Source: Treponema sp.
GTDB taxonomy: Bacteria > Spirochaetota > Spirochaetia > Treponematales > Breznakiellaceae
DNA length: 7,936 nucleotides
Assembly: GCA_031276685.1 (NCBI GenBank)
Contig: JAISMQ010000010.1
Coordinates: forward strand, 1-7,936
Direction of reading: 5' to 3'
Position numbers and translations under genes: made by a program
The notes under the pieces: generated by a model
Told to the model about the DNA's origin: nothing
The model's database searches: none
The model's input: only the letters and a program-made list of their open reading frames with translations
Shown here: positions 1-5,644 of the stretch, one piece after another
Layout: each line of letters begins with the position of its first letter
Numbering within the stretch: position 1 is the first letter of the stretch

Positions 1-521
1 CCCTTGGATACAGCGGCGCGGGAAAGGTAAGCGCCCTGGGGGGCATGGTAAAAGATCTTTCCATAGGGGACAGGGTGCTGGTCATCTGGGGATACCACGC
101 TTCCCATTGCATCGTGAAGGCAAACCAGCTCGTCAAAATTGACGATGACCGTATCGATCCCCTGGAAGCCGCCTTTGTGTTTATCGCGTCGTTCCCCCTG
201 GCCGGCCTGCGGAAGACCCGGCTGGAAATTGGGGAATCTGTCCTGGTTATGGGCCTGGGCCTCCTGGGTGTTTTGGCGGTCCGGCTTGCCCGCCTGGCCG
301 GGGGAGTTCCCGTTATTGCCGCGGATATCCGGGAAGACCGGCGGAAAGCAGCCCTGGAACTGGGGGCCGACTACGCCTTTTCCCCGGAATCGCCGGAATT
401 CCCGGCCATGGAACAGTCAACAACCCCCACCTTATTAATCTTGATATTGACCTGCAAAGGCCATTTTGACTACACGGACCCCAGGACCAGCTACGGCGCG
501 CCGCAATACTCCAGGTATTGA
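1..521 (+). pseudogene. Zinc-type alcohol dehydrogenase (MDR family), truncated at the C-terminus
   Basis: The reading frame is open from base 3 and runs to a stop at 519-521, so the N-terminus lies outside the window. The ATG at 45 is internal: the upstream codons LGYSGAGKV-ALG continue the family's GroES-like domain. Family features seen are GDRVLV (catalytic domain core), the nucleotide-binding loop GLGLLG and an acidic strand end, AADIREDRRKAALELGADY, typical of the Rossmann fold of medium-chain NAD(P)-dependent dehydrogenases. Similarity to the family fades after about base 410 (EFPAM). The last 36 or so codons are unlike any dehydrogenase and overlap the 3' end of the convergent ATPase gene by 31 bases. 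About half the Rossmann fold and the C-terminal return to the catalytic domain are missing, so it is probably inactive. No other frame resumes the family sequence, which points to a deletion or insertion rather than a simple frameshift. Substrate cannot be assigned. Confidence 0.75.
411..474. mobile_element. Possible IS21-family terminus remnant
   Basis: This stretch begins where dehydrogenase similarity stops. It is AT-richer than the flanking gene and carries two imperfect copies of a short unit, ATATTGACCTGCA (444-456) and ATTTTGACTACA (463-474), the second ending in CA-3'. Closely spaced repeats with a TTGAC/GTCAA core and TG...CA ends are characteristic of IS21-family termini. No istA or istB sequence is present, so this would be only a scar. 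The identification rests on pattern recognition without a database comparison. Confidence 0.3.
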
Positions 522-2305
522 ACAAGCCTGTCGAGTTTTTCTGTCACTTCGCTCGGTATTTCCCCGGCCGGGCAAAAGGGGATAAGACGGTAAAATTCCC
601 CCTTGGCAAGCAGCATGGGCTGATCCATTTTTTCGGCGTAACGGCGGAAAACTTCTTCGGCAAAATCCGACATTTTGACGCTGCGGAGCATAAAACGTTT
701 TACGCTGCCGGTTCCCTTGCGGTACTGTTCCAATATTTCAGCGTTGTTATCGAAGACCTTGTGTAACAATATTTCATCCAGCGTCTGCATAAAGATCTCT
801 GTATCTTCGTATATGAACAGCTCCTGCCCCTGTTTTTTACGGCGGTCTTCAACGAATTTTACCAGTACTTCCGGGTTTATAAAGTAGTTTTCAATTTCAT
901 ATTCTTTCCAAAACATGGTGATTATGGCATCGCCAAAAATATCGGCGCGATTTTTGCTGTCCCCGTCAAAAAGGGCAAAGCCCTTTAGTTCGGGAACAAA
1001 CGCCTTTAATGCGTTGAAATGATCAAGGTGGTTTCTGCTGAACGCGCCCCCCGCACGGTCAAGCCGGTTTTCCAGACTGTCTTCCGGTTCTATATTTTGC
1101 GTGTAATAAAAATTCAGCTTGTCGCCCAAAATTCTTTCAGCCGCGCCGTGCCCCAGACGGGCGGCCAGCCCGCGCAGTATTTCAACATCGGTACTGCCTT
1201 CAATGTACAATATTCGCGGGTGAATTTTTGCCGTGTAATAATGTTCAATACCATAAGTTCTAAGGGCGTTCCGCATGTCCCTCTTGTTTGCCACATTGTC
1301 GGCGGTTCCGTTCAGAAAAAGCAGCGTCAAATTGGTATCCACCGCATCGTCCAGTATGGCTTCGGAATGTGTCGCAATAACGACCTGCGATCCGTTTTCT
1401 TCCGCAGTTTTTCTCAATATGGCGAATATTTGGCGCTGGCGTAAAATTTCCAAATGGGCATCGGGTTCGTCAATAAGTATTATCGAATTCTTGTGCCAGT
1501 AAATATAGGCAAGAATAAGCAGTACCTGCTGCAGACCGCGACCGGCAAGGGAAATATCCAATATGGTGGAACTGTTTTCCGGCCTGTACGTGAGCATAAT
1601 AATGCTGCCTTTGCTTTCTACAAGTTCCGGTTTGTTTATATTGACCAAAAACAGACGCCGCATCAGCGCGGTTATTTTTTCCCAGTCGGATGAACCGCTG
1701 CTATTGCCGGATTCGGCAACCCGGTAGCAGATATTTCTTAGAACCTGGGCGGTCTGCCCCTGCCCCAGCAGCTTCTTAATCCATCCGTCATGAAAAATAG
1801 TCTCTTCGCTTTCTATGCCGGACATGGGGTAAAGCATGTTGAAATTTAAAGCCGAAACGTATCTTATCAGCTCCATATCCTTCAAAATCGCTTCGTCCGG
1901 CCTGCTGTAGATTACTTCCGGGTCCCGGTAGGTAAAAAAGAAAGGGCAGTCAACAATTTTCCCTTTGTACTCCACGCCCAGGCTGATAGTCAGTTTGACA
2001 TTTTCTCTGTCCTGCCTGACATGGGTTTCATTCCAGAAAAATTTTGTTTCGCCGACGGGTACTTCAAGAATATTTAAGCGGTTAATACCGGCGCTGTAAC
2101 GTTCCCGTTCTTTGGTTGAGTTTGTATCGCCTTTTTTTTCGTACCACGATTTAACGCCCCTGTCCCACAGGGACAATGCCTGAATAACGCTGGTCTTTCC
2201 TGAATTATTGGGGCCGATAATTACCGCCGGATGGCTTAGCTCAATTCGTATTTTTTTGGAAAAAGTTTTGAAGTTTTCAATTTCCACATAGTGAAGTATC
2301 GCCAT
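491..2305 (-). CDS. OLD-like ATPase with C-terminal TOPRIM nuclease domain (solitary)
   Basis: This predicted 604-residue protein is an ABC/SMC-type ATPase joined to a TOPRIM domain, the architecture of OLD (overcoming lysogenization defect) nucleases. Visible motifs, numbered from the start chosen here, are: Walker A GPNNSGKT at 31-38, a signature-like SLAGRG at 252-257, Walker B IILIDEP from 275, the H-loop ATHS at 311-314, the TOPRIM glutamate in ILYIEGSTD at 365-373, the TOPRIM DxD in LFDGDSK at 445-451, and EIENYF at 470-475, a motif common in this nuclease group. I prefer the ATG at 2305 to the in-frame ATG at 2353. GGAG sits 8 nt before 2305, the protein then begins MAILHYVEIENFKTF as family members do, and 2353 lies directly against the flaB terminator with no ribosome-binding site. 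No helicase partner (GajB type) or second subunit follows. The gene is AT-richer than flaB and pyrG by eye, suggesting transfer. A role in phage or plasmid defence is inferred from the family; a fused AriA-AriB (PARIS-like) protein is an alternative. Confidence 0.85.
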   Translation of the reverse strand: MAILHYVEIENFKTFSKKIRIELSHPAVIIGPNNSGKTSVIQALSLWDRGVKSWYEKKGDTNSTKERERYSAGINRLNILEVPVGETKFFWNETHVRQDRENVKLTISLGVEYKGKIVDCPFFFTYRDPEVIYSRPDEAILKDMELIRYVSALNFNMLYPMSGIESEETIFHDGWIKKLLGQGQTAQVLRNICYRVAESGNSSGSSDWEKITALMRRLFLVNINKPELVESKGSIIMLTYRPENSSTILDISLAGRGLQQVLLILAYIYWHKNSIILIDEPDAHLEILRQRQIFAILRKTAEENGSQVVIATHSEAILDDAVDTNLTLLFLNGTADNVANKRDMRNALRTYGIEHYYTAKIHPRILYIEGSTDVEILRGLAARLGHGAAERILGDKLNFYYTQNIEPEDSLENRLDRAGGAFSRNHLDHFNALKAFVPELKGFALFDGDSKNRADIFGDAIITMFWKEYEIENYFINPEVLVKFVEDRRKKQGQELFIYEDTEIFMQTLDEILLHKVFDNNAEILEQYRKGTGSVKRFMLRSVKMSDFAEEVFRRYAEKMDQPMLLAKGEFYRLIPFCPAGEIPSEVTEKLDRLVQYLEYCGAP

Positions 2306-2329
2306 TACAAGAACTCCGCTGATAATCGG

Positions 2330-2351
2330 GGCGGGGCAGGTCTCCCCCGCC
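2330..2351 (-). other. GC-rich hairpin in the ATPase gene leader
   Basis: The arms GGCGGGG (2330-2336) and CCCCGCC (2345-2351) are perfectly complementary over 7 bp with an 8-nt loop. The hairpin lies between the flaB terminator and the ribosome-binding site of the ATPase gene. It has no T-tract, so it is not an intrinsic terminator. It may simply insulate or dampen the leader. No convincing sigma-70 promoter was seen for the ATPase gene in this gap. Confidence 0.45.
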
Positions 2352-2354
2352 ATT

Positions 2355-2387
2355 AAAAAAAGGCCGTTCCGGCCAAGCCGGAACGGC
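2355..2387 (-). terminator. Intrinsic terminator of flaB
   Basis: Read on the minus strand, a perfect 11-bp stem (GCCGTTCCGGC paired with GCCGGAACGGC, 2387-2377 and 2373-2363) encloses a 3-nt loop and is followed by a run of seven T (2361-2355, after one intervening C). It starts 27 bases after the flaB stop codon. It should end the flagellin message before the ATPase gene, which would make the two genes separate transcription units. Confidence 0.93.
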
Positions 2388-2413
2388 GCCTTCCCGAAAA
2401 CGTCTTCTCCGGT

Positions 2414-3274
2414 TTACTGGAGAAGCTGGAGAACGGACTGGCCCCTCTGGTTGGCCTGGGCCAGCATTGCGGTACCGGACTGATTGAGGATCTGGTTTTT
2501 GGTGTACCAGACCATCTCGTTCGCCATGTTGGTATCGCGGATGCGGGACTCGGAAGCCTGCATATTTTCGGCCCCCACGTCCAGGCCGCGGACCGCGTGT
2601 TCCAGCCGGTTCTGGTAGGCGCCAAGATCGGCCCTTTGTTTGTTGATGATCTTGATCGCCTGATCGAGGGTTCCAATGGCACGGTTGGCACTGTCCAGGC
2701 CGGACAGTGAAAGTATCGTCTCGTCTCCGACATTCCGGATGCCGAGACCTTTCGCGGTCATGGTGCCAATAAACACCTGTTCCCGCTGATCCATGTTGGC
2801 GCCGATATGGAACCACATGGAGGCGGTGACCACATTGTCTCCGATAAGCCGTGCAAAACGGCCCGTAAGCAGGTTCATCCCGTTGAACTGGGCATGCGAC
2901 GCAATCCGGTCTACTTCGTCGATAAGGGCGGAAACTTCAATTTGAATGTACATCCGGTCCTCGTCGGTGTAGATACCGTGGGCAGACTGAACCGCCAGTT
3001 CGCGGAGACGCTGGATAATATCTTCGGTCTCCTGGAGGTAACCTTCCGTGGTCTGAATGAACGAAATACCGTTCTGGGCGTTGGTAGACGCCTGGTTCAG
3101 GCCGCGGATCTGGCTGCGCAGTTTTTCAGAAACGGCGAGCCCCGAAGCATCATCCCCTGCGCGGTTGATGCGCAGCCCGCTGGACAATTTCTCCATGTTC
3201 TTATCCAGATACGTCTGGGTAACTTTGAGAGATCGGTCCGCGAACATTGCGCTCAAGTTGTGATTGATAATCAT
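2414..3274 (-). CDS. flaB: Periplasmic flagellar core flagellin FlaB
   Basis: This 286-residue flagellin is the usual length for treponemal FlaB, which forms the core of the periplasmic flagellar filament. The conserved N-terminal D0/D1 helices span about residues 1-140 (MIINHNLSAM, then SSGLRINRAGDDASGLA at about 31-47 and FNGMNLL at 130-136). The C-terminal D1/D0 helices span about 200-286 (QNRLEHAV at 221, NQSGTAMLAQAN at 264, ending SVLQLLQ). The variable outer domain is very short, as expected for spirochaete core flagellins. There is no signal peptide, consistent with export by the flagellar type III apparatus. AAGGGAG lies 7 nt before the ATG. It is a single-gene unit with its own sigma-28 promoter and terminator. 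One small oddity is tryptophan at residue 256 (EMVWYTKNQ), a position I would expect to be small or charged. Spirochaetes usually carry several flaB paralogues, so the number cannot be assigned. Confidence 0.96.
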   Translation of the reverse strand: MIINHNLSAMFADRSLKVTQTYLDKNMEKLSSGLRINRAGDDASGLAVSEKLRSQIRGLNQASTNAQNGISFIQTTEGYLQETEDIIQRLRELAVQSAHGIYTDEDRMYIQIEVSALIDEVDRIASHAQFNGMNLLTGRFARLIGDNVVTASMWFHIGANMDQREQVFIGTMTAKGLGIRNVGDETILSLSGLDSANRAIGTLDQAIKIINKQRADLGAYQNRLEHAVRGLDVGAENMQASESRIRDTNMANEMVWYTKNQILNQSGTAMLAQANQRGQSVLQLLQ

Positions 3275-3304
3275 AAATTCACTCCCTTGGCATTTTCAGC
3301 GCGC

Positions 3305-3320
3305 GCCGTCCCTTGACGGC
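3305..3320 (-). promoter_or_regulatory. Leader hairpin with AAGGGA, next to flaB ribosome-binding site
   Basis: A perfect 6-bp stem (GCCGTC/GACGGC) closes an AAGG loop in the flaB transcript, 17 bases upstream of the Shine-Dalgarno sequence. The AGGGA motif spans the loop and the start of the 3' arm. The position and motif suit binding by a CsrA-type protein, but a simple structural role cannot be excluded. Confidence 0.4.
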
Positions 3321-3330
3321 CTCGCCGCTG

Positions 3331-3344
3331 TGGCATCCCTGCCA
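3331..3344 (-). promoter_or_regulatory. Leader hairpin with GGGA loop, candidate CsrA site
   Basis: In the flaB transcript this reads TGGCA-GGGA-TGCCA: a perfect 5-bp stem with GGA exposed in a 4-nt loop. A GGA in the loop of a short hairpin preceded by A-N is the known recognition form for CsrA. No CsrA gene lies in the window. Confidence 0.4.
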
Positions 3345-3537
3345 TCGGCATTCTGCCGGGGCGAAGCAGCGCTTCGCCATGTGCCAGGGATCTTCCCCGC
3401 TGGGAAAACCCCGGAACCCTCAACCCCATCGTTCCCGGAAGGGTGAGGGGGGATCCCCGGTACAAAGACCGAAAACCCCTCCCCGGAAAACGCCAGGAGG
3501 CCCAACGGGCGCATAACATTCCCCGGTTCCATACTAA

Positions 3538-3564
3538 ATATCGGAGTTTGAGATTTTGACTTTA
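3538..3564 (-). promoter_or_regulatory. Sigma-28 (FliA) promoter of flaB
   Basis: On the minus strand TAAAGTCA (3564-3557) is followed by an 11-nt spacer and TCCGATAT (3545-3538). The sigma-28 consensus is TAAAGTTT, 11 nt, GCCGATAA, so each half matches 6 of 8 with the exact spacing. This is the class of promoter expected for a late flagellar gene. Transcription should start near 3530. Confidence 0.82.
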
Positions 3565-3580
3565 GCTAAAACGAAGAACA

Positions 3581-3637
3581 GGCAGGCGCATATACCCCAC
3601 AGGGAATTGACGTTGTAGTATATGCGCTGGCCCTGCC
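3581..3637 (-). repeat. Bulged inverted repeat after lptB (possible terminator or operator pair)
   Basis: Directly after the lptB stop the minus strand reads GGCAG, five unpaired bases, GCGCATATAC (3627-3618), a 22-nt loop, then GTATATGCGC (3595-3586) and CTGCC (3585-3581). The stem is thus 5 plus 10 bp with a one-sided bulge. It is followed by a T-rich but imperfect run (TGTTCTTCGTTTT). It could end the pyrG-lptCAB transcript, or be two head-to-head operator copies lying just upstream of the flaB sigma-28 promoter. Confidence 0.55.
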
Positions 3638-3638
3638 T
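3606..3638 (+). repeat. Dispersed repeat copy, after lptB
   Basis: This segment aligns without gaps to 7357-7389 upstream of pyrG. The core at 3618-3636 (GTATATGCGCTGGCCCTGC) matches 17 of 19 bases of the other copy, and similarity continues more weakly to the left. The two copies are in the same orientation and bracket the pyrG-lptC-lptA-lptB operon. Confidence 0.5.
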
Positions 3639-4375
3639 TACATTCTGAACTCGCTGCCCAGATAAACTTCCCGCACCATCTCGTTGTTCAGGATCTCCTC
3701 CCGGCCGCCGCGCGCGGCGATGGAGCCGTCGGCAATAATAAAAGCCTCGGTGGTAATTTCCAGGGTATCCCGGACATTGTGATCGGTAATCAGCACCCCG
3801 ATGCCCTTTTCCGCAAGGCTGCGGATGATCCGCTTGATCTCGTAAACCGCGATGGGGTCGATCCCCGCGAAGGGTTCGTCCAGGAGCAGGAATTTGGGTT
3901 CGGTCGCCAGGGCGCGGGCAATCTCGGTACGCCGCCGCTCGCCGCCGGAAAGGGTAAAGCCGTACTGCCTGCGCAGTTTCGCTATGCCGAATTCGTCCAG
4001 CAGGGATTCCAGCCGTTCTTTTTTTTCGGCCATGCCGATTTCCCGGCGGCTTTCCAAAATGGCCCAGATGTTCTGTTCCACAGTAAGCTTGCGGAAAATC
4101 GAAGCCTCCTGGGGAAGGTAGGCGATTCCCTGGCGGGCCCTAAGATACATGGGCTTGGAGGTAATATCGGTCTGATCCATGTGTACTACTCCGGCGCTGG
4201 GCCGGTAAAAGCCCACGATCATATAAAAAATGGTCGTCTTCCCCGCGCCGTTGGGCCCCAGAAGCCCCGCCACTTCGCCGTTGATCATGGAAAAATTAAC
4301 GCCCCGGACCACCTCTTTCCGGCCGAATTTCTTGTGGAGATCTTTTACCGCCAGTACGTGGCTTTCGCCGGACAT
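3638..4375 (-). CDS. lptB: LptB, cytoplasmic ATPase of the Lpt export system
   Basis: This 245-residue ABC ATPase has all expected elements: Walker A GPNGAGKTT at 40-48, Q-loop glutamine in YLPQEAS at 89, signature LSGGERRR from 142, Walker B FLLLDEP at 162-168 and the switch histidine in ITDHN at 199. The LptB-type phrases GFTLSGGERRR and FAGIDPIAV, plus the length (the family is about 240), separate it from other ABC ATPases. It powers extraction of lipid from the inner membrane with the LptF and LptG permeases, which are not in this window. It is last in the operon, 15 bases after lptA, with a G-rich stretch before the ATG. Treponemes are generally described as lacking classical LPS, so the lipid moved here may not be LPS. 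Confidence 0.94.
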   Translation of the reverse strand: MSGESHVLAVKDLHKKFGRKEVVRGVNFSMINGEVAGLLGPNGAGKTTIFYMIVGFYRPSAGVVHMDQTDITSKPMYLRARQGIAYLPQEASIFRKLTVEQNIWAILESRREIGMAEKKERLESLLDEFGIAKLRRQYGFTLSGGERRRTEIARALATEPKFLLLDEPFAGIDPIAVYEIKRIIRSLAEKGIGVLITDHNVRDTLEITTEAFIIADGSIAARGGREEILNNEMVREVYLGSEFRM

Positions 4376-4390
4376 GCAGCCCCCCGGGTA

Positions 4391-5008
4391 CTAATTCTTG
4401 ATGGAGCCCGAAACGGTCCCTTCCATCGTAACATCGTTCGTGTCCAGGTCCACCCGGATACGGTCCGCCCTGAATTCGTCGTCTTTCTTAAAAACTACCG
4501 GAAAGCCCGAAAGATCCAAAAGTTTTTCCTGCCGCCGGTACACCCCGTAATCGGAACGGCACACCATGTCGTCCTTAAAAAGCCGGACCCCTATCTGGAA
4601 GACTACCACTTCCGCCTGCTCATCGTATTCAACAAAACGGCCCCTGGTAACAATCTCGTTTTTGCGGTCCTCCAGCGTCGAATTGCCCTCCAGCCGGGCG
4701 ATCTTCAGCTTCCGGTCATAGCGGAGCCGGTCGGTCTGAAACGAGATCTCTTTTTCATCGTCCAGGCCGGTAACGCCGCCGGAACAGTCGATAAACTGGT
4801 TATCGTCGCCCTGTATTTCAATTCTGCTGGCCCGCAGCAGGAGGTTGTCGGATTTTACCTCGGCGTTCCCCACCAGGATGGTAATCTCCCGGCCGGAAGC
4901 CCGGCTGCCGCTCATCCGGTCCGCCTTAAACGTGAAGGTATCGGCGCCGGCCGCCCCTGCGGCGCAGAACAGCGCGCACAGGAAAAGCCCCCGGGACAGG
5001 CCGTTCAT
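4391..5008 (-). CDS. lptA: LptA/OstA-like periplasmic lipid-bridge protein
   Basis: This 205-residue secreted protein has a signal peptide at about 1-22 (hydrophobic LFLCALFCAAGAAGA, cleavage likely before DTFTF). The mature part consists of repeated short beta strands of the OstA/LptA type, such as FKADRMSG, EVKSDNLLLRASRIEI, RLRYDRKLKIARLEG and FRADRIRVDLDTNDVTMEGTVSG. In the family, LptA monomers stack into a beta-jellyroll bridge that carries lipid through the periplasm from LptC to LptD. Its ATG overlaps the lptC stop as ATGA, a sign of coupled translation, and lptB follows. E. coli LptA is about 185 residues, so the size fits. The assignment rests mainly on repeat pattern and operon order, since sequence conservation in the family is low. 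Confidence 0.85.
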   Translation of the reverse strand: MNGLSRGLFLCALFCAAGAAGADTFTFKADRMSGSRASGREITILVGNAEVKSDNLLLRASRIEIQGDDNQFIDCSGGVTGLDDEKEISFQTDRLRYDRKLKIARLEGNSTLEDRKNEIVTRGRFVEYDEQAEVVVFQIGVRLFKDDMVCRSDYGVYRRQEKLLDLSGFPVVFKKDDEFRADRIRVDLDTNDVTMEGTVSGSIKN

Positions 5009-5643
5009 TGCCAGGACCCCGCGCCGGGCCCGTCCGCAGCGTTTTCACCTCCGTCCGCGTTTTCGCCGTCTTCCTCGTCATCCTCGTGGACGTACACGCC
5101 CCCGATGGGGCCGGAAAATTCCCAGAGGCGGCTTCTGGTATTGGCCCTAAAGCCCCGGCCCTGGAAGCTGGTCCCGTCATCGCGGAAGATCTTTACCGTT
5201 TCCTCCGGGCCGGCGTTAAGCTGCCGTTCCTTGTCCTGCCAGGAGATGGTTTCGGTCTCTATGGTGATGTTTTCGGAATCCACCGAAAGGCTTACCCCGC
5301 CGGAAATACCGATATTTCCCGAATCGAGTTCCACGCGGGCGGCGGACGCCTTGCCGCTGGAATCGACTTTTTCCCCGTGATCGGTGAATTGCTCAAACGA
5401 AAAGTTGCGCAGCTCCATAAGCTGCTCTTCCTCGTACCGTTCCGCCCGCTCCGCCCGGAAACGGACCTGGGGCTCCCCGTCCCGCACGCGGACGTACTCC
5501 ACATCGTCCATCTCCATGTCGGGAAGGCCCAAATCCTCGCTGCCGCTGCTGCCGTAATCAAAAGAACAGCCCAAAACAAGGGAACAGGCCAAAAACAGGC
5601 CGGGGGGAAGAAGTTTAAGGAAAAATACTCGTATCCTGTCCAT
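5005..5643 (-). CDS. lptC: LptC-like periplasmic Lpt protein, predicted lipoprotein
   Basis: The protein is 212 residues from the ATG at 5643. That start lies 1 base after the pyrG stop (TAAAATG), with GGAAG 6 nt before it. An ATG five codons upstream (MRKPKM, at 5658) would overlap pyrG by 14 bases and is possible. The N-terminus is basic then hydrophobic, followed by a lipobox LVLGC with the candidate lipidated cysteine at residue 26 (another cysteine is at 20). The body (about 48-185) has the LptC pattern: VRFRAERAERY near 60-70, then strand-rich repeats including GNIGISGGVSLSVDSENITI and FQGRGF. LptC normally sits in the inner membrane through one transmembrane helix and passes lipid from LptB2FG to LptA; here a lipid anchor seems to replace the helix. 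The tail after 185 is acidic low complexity (EDDEEDGENADGGE), which is unusual. The assignment is supported by order with lptA and lptB. Confidence 0.8.
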   Translation of the reverse strand: MDRIRVFFLKLLPPGLFLACSLVLGCSFDYGSSGSEDLGLPDMEMDDVEYVRVRDGEPQVRFRAERAERYEEEQLMELRNFSFEQFTDHGEKVDSSGKASAARVELDSGNIGISGGVSLSVDSENITIETETISWQDKERQLNAGPEETVKIFRDDGTSFQGRGFRANTRSRLWEFSGPIGGVYVHEDDEEDGENADGGENAADGPGAGSWQ

Positions 5644-5644
5644 T

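Larger units (their letters stand above)
3275..3530 (-). promoter_or_regulatory. Long flaB 5' leader with hairpins and GGA motifs
   Basis: From the predicted sigma-28 start point (about 3530) to the flaB ATG there are about 255 bases without a credible gene. The stretch is GC-rich and contains several hairpins: GGCGAAGC/GCTTCGCC (3360-3378, 8 bp, 3-nt loop), TGGCA-GGGA-TGCCA in the RNA sense (3331-3344), GCCGTC-AAGG-GACGGC (3305-3320) and the palindrome GGGGATCCCC (3449-3458). Three AGGGA motifs fall in the last 70 bases, one inside the Shine-Dalgarno sequence (3282-3288). Small open frames of about 80 codons exist here but have low-complexity G/R/P-rich products and no ribosome-binding sites, so I treat the region as non-coding. 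It could also be a dispersed GC-rich repeat inserted between promoter and gene. Confidence 0.6.

Noticed and set aside
1..490. A Gabija-type pair (GajA plus UvrD-like helicase GajB)
   Set aside because: No helicase gene follows the ATPase on the minus strand. The downstream DNA is the truncated dehydrogenase on the opposite strand.
2306..2353. Sixteen-residue N-terminal extension of the ATPase from the ATG at 2353
   Set aside because: The upstream ATG abuts the T-tract of the flaB terminator with no Shine-Dalgarno sequence, while the ATG at 2305 has GGAG at good spacing and fits the family start.
2277..2816. Minus-strand frames of 179 and 126 codons (the latter at 2353-2733) overlapping flaB
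   Set aside because: They are out-of-frame shadows of flaB with no family-like content, and they cross the flaB terminator or stop region.
3271..3532. Two overlapping minus-strand frames of about 80 codons in the flaB leader
   Set aside because: The products are Arg/Gly/Pro-rich with no recognisable fold, the frames lack ribosome-binding sites, and they lie in hairpin-rich leader sequence.
3779..5380. Long open frame of 533 codons on the plus strand
   Set aside because: It is antisense to lptB, lptA and lptC, which have clear family motifs. Its product is low-complexity and unlike any family I know; long antisense frames are common in GC-rich coding DNA.
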